Below the pieces are notes generated by a model. It ran no database searches. It was given only the letters and a program-made list of their open reading frames with translations, and had not been told where the DNA came from. A stretch of 27,705 bases of DNA from positions 1 to 27,705 of the forward strand of contig CAXTEJ010000040.1 in the NCBI GenBank assembly GCA_964243295.1, in the 5' to 3' direction. Shown here one piece after another: positions 18,896-25,212 of this stretch (its first letter is position 1; each line of letters begins with the position of its first letter). The stretch comes from CAXTEJ01 sp964243295. Its GTDB lineage: Bacteria; Actinomycetota; Actinomycetes; Actinomycetales; Angustibacteraceae. A program made the translations under genes and the position numbers.

Positions 18896-19719
18896 GCCCA
18901 CAGCCGCACAGCCTCCAGGGTCGCCGTCCAGCCGACGAGCACCACGAGGTGGAGCACCCACAGCCACAGCAGCACGGCGCAGACGGCGCCCACCGCCGTC
19001 TCACCGCCGAAGGGGGCCCCGAGGTCGAGCGGCAGGGACAGGAACAGCACGAAGCCCTGCAGGAAGCCCGCGACGAACGCCCCGGTGGCGAACCCGCCGA
19101 CGAGGGCGAAGCGCCACGAGGGCGGGTCGGGGGCGACGATCCGGAAGGTCCACGCGAGCGGCAGCGACACGACGACCCAGTCGACGTTGAGCGCGACGTA
19201 GACGCCGAGCACGACGCCCCCGATCCCCTTGCTGAACAGGTCGGAGAGCACCGGCGTGACGGCCAGCACGGCCAGCAGCAGCGCCGGTGCGGCCGCGAGC
19301 ACCGGCAGCACCGCCAGCCGGCCGCGCCAGCCGATGAGCCGGTCGCCCGAGCCGCTCAGGGCCGCGTACGCGCGGCGCAGGCCCTCGCCGTACAGGCTGG
19401 CGGGCAGCACCGCGAAGATGACGGCGGCCCAACTGATGCCGAGGCCCTGACGCATCAGCGACAGGGCGACGCCGGGCGCGCCCAGCTCGTCCGGAAGCGC
19501 AGCGCGCAGGTCCTCGGCCAGCTGCAGCATCCGGCTCTCGCCGAGCACGACGCTGAGCAGGCGCACCGAGACGAACAGGGCCGGGACGATCGCGAGGGCG
19601 GCGTAGAAGGTCACGCCGGCGCCATACAGCAGCAGGTCGTGGCCCCGCATCGCCGACATCGTGCGCCGCGGCAGCACACGCAGCCTCGCCGCGACCTGCC
19701 GTCGTGACGTCACCGCCAT
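18838..19719 (-). CDS. YihY/BrkB-family inner-membrane protein
   Basis: A 293-residue polytopic protein of the YihY/virulence factor BrkB family. The N-terminal amphipathic segment LYGAGVTFYAALAIVPALFV is the family hallmark. It is followed by about five more hydrophobic helices, including WRGRLAVLPVLAAAPALLLA and GAVCAVLLWLWVLHLVVLVG. The molecular function of the family is not established; despite the old name it is not an RNase. ATG 19719 is chosen, as the upstream ATG 19749 would overlap the divergent gene. No clear Shine-Dalgarno sequence is seen. The last 58 bases overlap the symporter gene tail to tail. Confidence 0.86.
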   Translation of the reverse strand: MAVTSRRQVAARLRVLPRRTMSAMRGHDLLLYGAGVTFYAALAIVPALFVSVRLLSVVLGESRMLQLAEDLRAALPDELGAPGVALSLMRQGLGISWAAVIFAVLPASLYGEGLRRAYAALSGSGDRLIGWRGRLAVLPVLAAAPALLLAVLAVTPVLSDLFSKGIGGVVLGVYVALNVDWVVVSLPLAWTFRIVAPDPPSWRFALVGGFATGAFVAGFLQGFVLFLSLPLDLGAPFGGETAVGAVCAVLLWLWVLHLVVLVGWTATLEAVRLWAQPVIAGRSRTRGSPASAR

Positions 19720-19739
19720 GACACTGGCAGGATCACGGC

Positions 19740-20249
19740 GTGAGCGCATCCTCTGCCGCGGTGGTGGTGCGTCCGGCGCAGTCCGACGAGCTCGCGGCCG
19801 CCGGTGAGGTGGTGGCCTCGGCGTACCTGCACGACCTCGAGGTGAGCGCCGCCTACCAGGCGCGGCTGCGCGACGCGGCCTCCCGGCAGCGGGACGGCCT
19901 GGTGCTCGTCGCGGTCGGTGCGGACGACGGTGCGGCCGAGCTGCTCGGCACGGTCACGTGGGCGGCCGGCGGGTCACCCCTGGCCGAGCGCGCGGCCGGC
20001 GACGAGGTCGAGCTGCGGATGCTGGGTGTCGCGCCGTCGGCTCGCGGCCGGGGAGTCGGCGAGGCGCTGGTGCGCGACTGCCTCGACCGGGCGCGGGCGG
20101 CCGGCGCGCGGGGCGTCGTGCTGTCGACGCAGCCGCAGATGCGGGCGGCCCACCGGGTCTACGAGCGGCTCGGGTTCGGGCGCGCCCCCGACCTCGACTG
20201 GACGCCGGAGCCCGGCGTCCAGCTGCTCGGCTACCGCCTGGCCCTGTAA
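19740..20249 (+). CDS. GNAT-family N-acetyltransferase
   Basis: A 169-residue acetyltransferase. The acetyl-CoA-binding motif A is VELRMLGVAPSARGRGVGEA (about residues 90-110), with the R/Q-x-x-G-x-G/A pattern RGRGVG. Motif B is MRAAHRVYERLGF. The N-terminal half begins VVVRPAQSDELAAAGEVV, typical of the fold. The acceptor is unknown. GTG 19740 starts 20 bases from the divergent BrkB-like gene. CAGGAT, a weak -10-like hexamer, ends 6 bases upstream, so the message may be leaderless. Confidence 0.9.
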   Translation: MSASSAAVVVRPAQSDELAAAGEVVASAYLHDLEVSAAYQARLRDAASRQRDGLVLVAVGADDGAAELLGTVTWAAGGSPLAERAAGDEVELRMLGVAPSARGRGVGEALVRDCLDRARAAGARGVVLSTQPQMRAAHRVYERLGFGRAPDLDWTPEPGVQLLGYRLAL

Positions 20250-20255
20250 GGGGCG

Positions 20256-21344
20256 TCAGGCCACCAGACCGAGCCGGCGCAGCTCGACGGTGAGGTCGTG
20301 CGGGTTGCTGGCCGCGTTCATGGCGTCCTCCAGGGTGACGACGCCGTCGCGCAGCAGCGTGGTGAGGTGCTGGTCGAACGTCTGCATGCCGTAGTAGCCG
20401 CCCTCGCGGATGAGCTGGGTCAGCGTGCTGGTGCGGTCGGCGTCCGCGATGGCCTCGGCGGTGCGGCCGGTGTTCACCATGATCTCCATGACCGCCGTGC
20501 GCCCCGCGCCGTCCGCGCGGGGCACGAGCCGCTGGCAGATCAGGCCGCGCAGCGCACCGGCGAGGGTGAGCCGCACCTGCTTCTGCTCGTGCGGCGGGAA
20601 GAAGTCGACGATGCGCCCCACCGTCTCCTGGGCGTCGGTCGTGTGCAGGGTCGACATGACGAGGTGGCCGGTCTCGGCGGCACTGAGCGCCGCCTTCACC
20701 GTCTCGGCGTCGCGCATCTCGCCGACCAGGATGACGTCGGGGTCCTGCCGCATCGCGGCGCGCATGGCGACGCCGAAGTCGGCGGTGTCGAGGCGCACCT
20801 CGCGCTGGTTGATCATCGACAGCTGGTCGGCGTGCAGCACCTCGATGGGGTCCTCGATGGTGACGATGTGGCACTCGCGGTGGGTGTTGACGTGGTCGAC
20901 CATCCCGGCGAGCGTCGTGGTCTTGCCCGAGCCGGTCGGGCCGGTCACGAGCACCAGGCCGCGCGGCTCCAGCGCTAGCTGGCCGAGCATCGCCGGAGCG
21001 CCGAGCTGGCTCAGCGGCACGGCGCCGTGCGACACCCGACGGAACACCAGGCCCACCGAGCCGCGCGAGCGGAACGCGTTGACGCGGAACCTGCCGACGC
21101 CCGACAGCGAGAAGGCGAAGTCGGCCTCGTGGCAGCGCTCGAACTCCTCGGCGAGGTCCGGGCGCATGACCTCGGCGGCGATCGAGGCGGTGTCGGACGA
21201 CGACAGCGACTCACCCTGCAGCTTGCGGAGCCGCCCGTCGATGCGCACCCGCGGCGGAGAGCCGACCTTGATGTGGAGGTCGGAGCCACGCAGCTCGGTC
21301 AGGGCACGCAGCAGCGGCGCCACCGACACGCCCGGGTTCTCCAC
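20256..21344 (-). CDS. PilT/VirB11-family type IV pilus retraction-type ATPase
   Basis: The 362-residue product matches PilT in length and order. It has the N-terminal SDLHIKVGSPPRVRIDG, Walker A GPTGSGKTTTLAGMVDH (about residue 135), the Asp box IVTIEDPIEVLH, Walker B QDPDVILVGEMRD (about 205) and the His box ETGHLVMSTLHTTDA. In pilus systems this hexameric ATPase powers pilus disassembly. No pilin, PilB, PilC or PilM gene is in the window. GTG 21344 is reported; GTG 21329 is an alternative with GGAG 9 bases upstream and may be the true start. The gene is divergent from bL37. Confidence 0.9.
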   Translation of the reverse strand: MENPGVSVAPLLRALTELRGSDLHIKVGSPPRVRIDGRLRKLQGESLSSSDTASIAAEVMRPDLAEEFERCHEADFAFSLSGVGRFRVNAFRSRGSVGLVFRRVSHGAVPLSQLGAPAMLGQLALEPRGLVLVTGPTGSGKTTTLAGMVDHVNTHRECHIVTIEDPIEVLHADQLSMINQREVRLDTADFGVAMRAAMRQDPDVILVGEMRDAETVKAALSAAETGHLVMSTLHTTDAQETVGRIVDFFPPHEQKQVRLTLAGALRGLICQRLVPRADGAGRTAVMEIMVNTGRTAEAIADADRTSTLTQLIREGGYYGMQTFDQHLTTLLRDGVVTLEDAMNAASNPHDLTVELRRLGLVA

Positions 21345-21472
21345 GCTCCGAGCATCGGCAGGGGGCGCAGGTCCTTGAGCCGGGCCTGCCCGGACGGCGT
21401 AGTCACGCCGCTGTGCCAGACTGGACGCCGAGACCGGGCCGCGAGGCCAGCACCACCGAACAGGAGCGAGCG

Positions 21473-21547
21473 ATGAGCAAGCGCGCACGCAAGCGCCGCA
21501 GCCGCAAGGGCAACGGCGCCAACCACGGCAAGAAGCCGAACTGCTGA
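21473..21547 (+). CDS. ribosomal protein bL37 (24 residues)
   Basis: This small gene encodes MSKRARKRRSRKGNGANHGK followed by KPNC. It matches the actinobacterial 24-residue large-subunit protein bL37, known from mycobacterial ribosome structures, with the basic Arg/Lys cluster and the conserved ANHGK-x-PN end. The ATG has GGAG 6 bases upstream and is followed directly by a strong hairpin terminator. The last residue is Cys where the mycobacterial protein, as I recall it, has Ala. Its protein coats rRNA in the large subunit. It is convergent with rsrA. Confidence 0.88.
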   Translation: MSKRARKRRSRKGNGANHGKKPNC

Positions 21548-21563
21548 GCAGCCGCGAGTGACG

Positions 21564-21597
21564 ACGAAGGGCCCCCGCCTCGGCGGGGGCCCTTCGT
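21564..21597. terminator. bidirectional hairpin terminator between bL37 and rsrA
   Basis: The stem ACGAAGGGCCCCCGC pairs perfectly with GCGGGGGCCCTTCGT (15 bp, 4-base loop). It sits 16 bases after the bL37 stop and 28 bases from the rsrA stop on the other strand, so it can serve both convergent genes. Confidence 0.9.
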
Positions 21598-21625
21598 GGT
21601 GCCGGGTGGAGCTCGGGGTGGGTCG

Positions 21626-21892
21626 TCAGGCCTCGTGCGTGATGCGGATCTCGGTGATGCGCACCAGGATCTTGTGGCGCAGCGCCTCGGGCGCGGCCTC
21701 GCCGCTGCAGCTGCGGCGCACGAGCGCCTTGACCGCGTCGTCGAGGTCGTACTGGCGAAGGCACGGACCGCACTCGACCAGGTGCTGCTTGATCTTGGCG
21801 TAGTCGTTCGGGCCGAGCTCGTGGTCGAGGTAGGTGTAGACCTTGTCCAGCACCTCGGCGCAGTTGGTCTCGTGGTGGTTGCCGCAGCTCAT
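21626..21892 (-). CDS. rsrA: zinc-containing redox anti-sigma factor RsrA
   Basis: An 88-residue ZAS-family anti-sigma factor that binds SigR in reducing conditions and releases it on disulfide formation. The zinc/redox motif is HLVECGPCLRQY (His-x3-Cys-x2-Cys, His37, Cys41 and Cys44), plus the upstream Cys11 in ETNCAEVLDKVYTYLDHEL. Length and motif match Streptomyces RsrA and mycobacterial RshA. The ATG overlaps the sigR stop in ATGA, giving translational coupling and roughly matched synthesis of both partners. Confidence 0.96.
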   Translation of the reverse strand: MSCGNHHETNCAEVLDKVYTYLDHELGPNDYAKIKQHLVECGPCLRQYDLDDAVKALVRRSCSGEAAPEALRHKILVRITEIRITHEA

Positions 21893-22605
21893 GCCGGGCT
21901 CCCCGAGTCGGTGCCGACGGCGATCAGGCCGCGCTCGGCCGCGTAGTCCTCGAGCAGGGCGCGCAGCTGCCGGCGACCGCGGTGCAGCCGCGACATCACG
22001 GTGCCGATCGGCGTCCCCATGATCTCGGCGATCTCCTTGTAGGCGAACCCCTCGACGTCCGCGTAGTACACGGCCATCCGGAAGTCCTCGGGGATCGACT
22101 GCAGCGCCTGCTTCACGTCGCTGTCGGGCAGGTGGTCGAGGGCCTCGGCCTCGGCCGAGCGCAGCCCGGTCGAGCTGTGCGACTCGGCGCGCGCGAGCTG
22201 GTAGTCCTCGATGTTCTCGCTGTCGGACTGCAGCGGCTCGCGCTGCTTCTTGCGGTAGGTGTTGATGTAGGTGTTCGTCAGGATCCGGTAGAGCCAGGCC
22301 TTGAGGTTCGTGCCCGGGCGGTACTGGTGGAACGCCGCGAACGCCTTGGCGAACGTCTCCTGCACGAGGTCCTCGGCGTCGGCGGGGTTGCGCGTCATCC
22401 GCAGCGCCGCCGAGTAGAGCTGGTCGACGTACTGCAGGGCGTCGCGCTCGAAACGCTCGCCGCGCGCGGCGACGCTCTCGGTCTCGGGTGCCCTGCTCGT
22501 GTCGTCGTCACTCATCGACGACCAGCCTAGCCGGGTCCCGACCTCACCACCCGGTCGGGCGAGCACCGGCCCGTCCAGCTCTTGCGCGAGCTGCATGAGC
22601 AGCAT
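21889..22605 (-). CDS. sigR: ECF RNA polymerase sigma factor SigR (SigH type)
   Basis: An ECF sigma factor for thiol-oxidative stress genes, held inactive by RsrA. Region 2 holds NPADAEDLVQETFAKAFAAF and AWLYRILTNTYINTYRKKQ; region 4 holds FAYKEIAEIMGTPIGTVMSR and LHRGRRQLRALL. The usual core protein would start at ATG 22515 (208 residues, MSDDDTSRAPE), but no ribosome-binding site precedes it. ATG 22605 has GGAGGGAG 6 bases upstream and adds 30 residues. Both may be used, as with SigR and its unstable longer form in S. coelicolor. The gene overlaps rsrA by 4 bases. A SigR-type promoter lies upstream. Confidence 0.95.
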   Translation of the reverse strand: MLLMQLAQELDGPVLARPGGEVGTRLGWSSMSDDDTSRAPETESVAARGERFERDALQYVDQLYSAALRMTRNPADAEDLVQETFAKAFAAFHQYRPGTNLKAWLYRILTNTYINTYRKKQREPLQSDSENIEDYQLARAESHSSTGLRSAEAEALDHLPDSDVKQALQSIPEDFRMAVYYADVEGFAYKEIAEIMGTPIGTVMSRLHRGRRQLRALLEDYAAERGLIAVGTDSGSPA

Positions 22606-22611
22606 CCGCGG

Positions 22612-22619
22612 CTCCCTCC
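22612..22619 (-). promoter_or_regulatory. strong ribosome-binding site for the extended sigR start
   Basis: GGAGGGAG on the minus strand, 6 bases upstream of ATG 22605. It supports translation of an N-terminally extended sigma factor; no similar site precedes ATG 22515. Confidence 0.7.
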
Positions 22620-22661
22620 GCCATGGCGTACGAACTGTTCGATCACGCCGTCGGTGACGTG

Positions 22662-22687
22662 AACGCCAGGTGCGGGTGGGCCATTCC
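22662..22687 (-). promoter_or_regulatory. SigR-type autoregulatory promoter
   Basis: On the minus strand GGAAT (22687-22683), an 18-base spacer and GTT (22664-22662) match the SigR/SigH consensus exactly. Transcription would start near 22655, upstream of the strong ribosome-binding site at 22619, so the message covers the extended start of sigR. This is the positive feedback loop known for this family. Confidence 0.87.
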
Positions 22688-22720
22688 GGGCACGGGCGAC
22701 CCCGGCTGCCGGACGTCGGT

Positions 22721-22726
22721 TAGCGT
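22721..22726 (+). promoter_or_regulatory. candidate -10 element, leaderless start
   Basis: TAGCGT ends 7 bases before ATG 22734, and no Shine-Dalgarno sequence precedes that ATG. This is the typical spacing of leaderless actinobacterial transcripts. Confidence 0.55.
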
Positions 22727-22733
22727 CGCGACC

Positions 22734-23549
22734 ATGGACCTGCTCGTCGTCGGCGGCACCGGTTACCTCGGCGGCGAGGTCGCGCGCCAGGCGCTGGCCG
22801 CCGGGCGCTCGGTGGCCGCGACGCACCTCACCGGTCCCGGCGAGAGCACCGGCGTCCGGTGGCACGCGCTCGACCTGCGCGACCGCGCGGGCGTCGTCGA
22901 CCTGGTCGCCGGGCTGCGGCCGACGGTCGTGGTCAACGCGGCCTACCGGCAGTCGGACTGGGCGACCACGGCCGACGGCGCCGCCTCGGTGGCGCTGGGC
23001 GCGGCCGTCGCGGCCGCTCGGCTGGTGCACGTCTCGAGCGACGCGGTGTTCTCCGGCGACGCCCCGTCGTACGACGAGCGGGCCGTGCCCGACCCGACCA
23101 GCGCCTACGGCGCCGCGAAGGCGGCCGCCGAGACCGCAGTCGCCGCGATCTGCCCGGGCGCCGCCGTGGTCCGCACCTCGCTCATCCTCGGCAGCGACGG
23201 CCGCTCGGCGCACGAGCGCCGCGTGCACGAGCTGGCCGGTGGAGCCCCCGGCGCGCTGTTCACCGACGACGTGCGGTGCGCCGTCCACGTCGCCGACCTC
23301 GCCGCGGCGCTGCTCGAGCTGGCCTCGCCCGGCGCGCACGGCGTGCTCCACGTGGCCGACGCCGTCAGCCGGCACGAGCTCGGCGTGCTCATCGCCCGGC
23401 GCGACGGCCTCGACCCGGCGTCCCTGCGCACCGGCCGCCGGGCCGGCTCCGCGGTGCCCGGGCCGCTCGACGTCCGGCTGGACTGCACGCGCACGCAGGC
23501 GCAGCTGCGCACGCGGCTGCGTGGGGCGCGGGAGTTCCTGGGCGCCTAG
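22734..23549 (+). CDS. SDR-family reductase, RmlD/dTDP-4-dehydrorhamnose reductase-like
   Basis: A 271-residue extended short-chain dehydrogenase. The Rossmann loop is VVGGTGYLGGEVARQAL at residue 5. VVVNAAYRQSDW and LVHVSSDAVFSGD follow, the latter resembling the STDYVFDG segment of RmlD. The catalytic Tyr and Lys are in SAYGAAKAAAE (YxxxK). VVRTSLILG and FTDDVRCAVHVADLA complete the family pattern. The true substrate may not be a dTDP-sugar, as no other rhamnose genes are nearby. It is divergent from sigR. The stop codon shares a CTAG with the stop of the convergent SRAP gene. Confidence 0.88.
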   Translation: MDLLVVGGTGYLGGEVARQALAAGRSVAATHLTGPGESTGVRWHALDLRDRAGVVDLVAGLRPTVVVNAAYRQSDWATTADGAASVALGAAVAAARLVHVSSDAVFSGDAPSYDERAVPDPTSAYGAAKAAAETAVAAICPGAAVVRTSLILGSDGRSAHERRVHELAGGAPGALFTDDVRCAVHVADLAAALLELASPGAHGVLHVADAVSRHELGVLIARRDGLDPASLRTGRRAGSAVPGPLDVRLDCTRTQAQLRTRLRGAREFLGA

Positions 23550-24346
23550 CTGGCGCCGCCGATGATCTCGCCGGTCATCGGGTCGACCACGCCCGCCAGC
23601 TCGGACGCCGGCACCGGCGCGAGCAGCTCGGGACCGGTGCTCGCCACGTTGCCGACCGCCCGCGAGACCGGGTAGGCGTCGAAGCGCCCGGGTGCCACGG
23701 GAGCGAGCAGCCTGGTGACCTGGTCGACGTCCTGCATGCTCGGGTCGAGCCAGACGTCCCAGCGGTCGCGGGGCAGCACGACCGGCATGCGGTCGTGGAG
23801 GCGGTCGAGGCCCGGCTCGGCCTCGGTCGTGATGATCGCGTAGGTGGTCAGCCAGGCGTCCGGGTCGTCGGGCTCGGCCGCCTTGTCGCGCCAGAACTCG
23901 AACAGCCCGGCGAAGGCCAGCCGGTCGCCGTCCGCGAGATGGGTGAAGAAGGGCTGCTTGCGCGGTTTGCCCTTGCCGTCCTTGGCCACCGGGCTCGCCT
24001 GCCACTCATACCAGCCGTCGGCGGGCACGAGGCAGCGCCGGGCCACCGCGGCCTTGCGGAAACCGGGCTTGTCGAGCAGCGACTCGGCGCGCGCGTTGAT
24101 CATCCGGTTTCCGACCGAGCGGTCCTTGGCCCACGAGGGCACCAGCCCCCACGTCAGCAGCCGCAGCTGCCGCACCGGCGGCGCGTCGGGCTCCTCGCGC
24201 GGTGCCCGCTCGAGCACCACCGGGCCCTGCTTCGTCGGCGCCATGTTGTAGTCGGCGACCAGCTCGCCGCCGGTCCGGTCGGACTCGACGCCGAGCTCCT
24301 CGACGAGGTCGTCGGGCTTGGCGCTGGAGGCGTACCGGCCGCACAT
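23546..24346 (-). CDS. SRAP-family protein (SOS response-associated peptidase, YedK/HMCES-like)
   Basis: A 266-residue SRAP protein. The start MCGRYASS places the nucleophilic Cys at position 2, which is exposed after Met removal and forms a covalent DNA-protein crosslink with abasic sites in single-stranded DNA. Other active-site motifs are present: LTWGLVPSWAKD, NARAESLLDKPGFRKA, RRCLVPADGWYEW (Glu) and LHDRMPVVLPRD (His). This fixes ATG 24346 as the start; upstream in-frame codons would bury the Cys. The role is protection of abasic sites at replication forks. A related gene sits near sigH and aroA in mycobacteria. Confidence 0.95.
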   Translation of the reverse strand: MCGRYASSAKPDDLVEELGVESDRTGGELVADYNMAPTKQGPVVLERAPREEPDAPPVRQLRLLTWGLVPSWAKDRSVGNRMINARAESLLDKPGFRKAAVARRCLVPADGWYEWQASPVAKDGKGKPRKQPFFTHLADGDRLAFAGLFEFWRDKAAEPDDPDAWLTTYAIITTEAEPGLDRLHDRMPVVLPRDRWDVWLDPSMQDVDQVTRLLAPVAPGRFDAYPVSRAVGNVASTGPELLAPVPASELAGVVDPMTGEIIGGAS

Positions 24347-24366
24347 GCGCCCAGCCTGCCACCACC

Positions 24367-24382
24367 CGGCGCCGCGGCGCCG
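24367..24382. repeat. 16-bp perfect palindrome upstream of the SRAP gene
   Basis: CGGCGCCGCGGCGCCG is self-complementary and lies 21 bases before the SRAP start on the minus strand. It may form a hairpin in the leader or be an intergenic repeat. It does not resemble the actinobacterial LexA box. Confidence 0.4.
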
Positions 24383-24414
24383 ACGTCCGCCCGAGCACCA
24401 ATCGCCGCTTCCTT

Positions 24415-24488
24415 CCCCCGCCGTGATCACGGCGAGGGGGGCGGCGGGTGGTCCGGGATCGCATGATCACGGGGAGGTGGGGGCGGGA
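24415..24488. repeat. REP-like palindromic element with two TGATCACGG copies
   Basis: CGCCGTGATCACGGCG (24419-24434) is a perfect palindrome, extended by CCCC on the left and GGGG on the right after one bulged A. About 40 bases later TGATCACGG recurs (24464-24472), followed by a similar G-rich stretch, so the two units are imperfect direct repeats. This looks like a dispersed intergenic palindromic repeat. The 24347-24568 gap contains no gene I can support. Confidence 0.5.
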
Positions 24489-24568
24489 GACCTGCCGTGG
24501 CGGAGCCCTGGGGTAGCAGCAAGCCGGGCAGATGGGCAGGATGGGGCACTCGCCGACCGGGAGGTTCC

Positions 24569-25117
24569 ATGTCCGCCGTACGCCGTATCGCCCGCCCGCT
24601 GCTCGCCGCCACGTTCGTGAGCGGCGGCCTGGACTCCTACCGTCACCCCGGCCCCCGGGCGCAGATGGCCGCCCCCGTGCTGGCCAAGGTGCCGCCGCAG
24701 CTCGGGCTGCCGGACGACCCCGAGCTGCTCGTGCGCATCAACGGCGGCGCCATGGCCGGCGCCGGCGTGCTGCTGGCCCTCGGCCGCTTCCCGCGCCTGG
24801 CCGCACTGGTGCTCGCCGCGACGATCGTGCCGACGACGCTGGCCGGCCACCGGTTCTGGGAGGTCAAGGACCCGCAGGCCCGCAAGGCCCAGCAGCTGCA
24901 CTTCACCAAGAACCTCGGCCTGCTCGGCGGGGCCCTGCTCGCCGTGGTCGACACCGACGGCAAGCCGGGCCTGGGCTGGCGCGCGCGCCGAGCCAACAAG
25001 GACCTCCGCCGAGCCGCCGCGCTCGCGGCCAAGGACGCCAAGCACGCCCGCAAGACCGCGACGCGCGAGACCAAGCTCAAGGCGCGCTCGGCTGCGAGCG
25101 TGCTGCCCGGCCGCTGA
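24569..25117 (+). CDS. DoxX-family membrane protein
   Basis: The product is 182 residues. It begins RRIARPLLAATFVSGGLDSY and has three or four hydrophobic segments, including INGGAMAGAGVLLALGRFPR and LAALVLAATIVPTTLAGHRF, then FTKNLGLLGGALLAVVDTDG. These match DoxX-like small quinone/redox-associated membrane proteins. The C-terminal 45 residues are Lys/Arg/Ala-rich and probably cytoplasmic. ATG 24569 has GGGAGG 4 bases upstream. In mycobacteria a DoxX protein forms a membrane complex with superoxide dismutase and a thiosulfate sulfurtransferase; nothing in this sequence shows such a complex here. Confidence 0.86.
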   Translation: MSAVRRIARPLLAATFVSGGLDSYRHPGPRAQMAAPVLAKVPPQLGLPDDPELLVRINGGAMAGAGVLLALGRFPRLAALVLAATIVPTTLAGHRFWEVKDPQARKAQQLHFTKNLGLLGGALLAVVDTDGKPGLGWRARRANKDLRRAAALAAKDAKHARKTATRETKLKARSAASVLPGR

Positions 25118-25212
25118 TCGCGCGCCGACCACCCAGCCGATCGACGGACGTCGCCGCTGCCCTGAGCGCGGCGGCGTCCGGCGGGCACCGGCGTGTCCGG
25201 GAGGATGGGCCC

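Noticed and set aside
19740..19749. Upstream ATG 19749 for the BrkB-like gene
   Set aside because: It would overlap the start of the divergent acetyltransferase gene, and the family similarity begins downstream of 19719.
24347..24430. N-terminal extension of the SRAP protein from 24430
   Set aside because: The catalytic Cys must be residue 2, which fixes the start at 24346.
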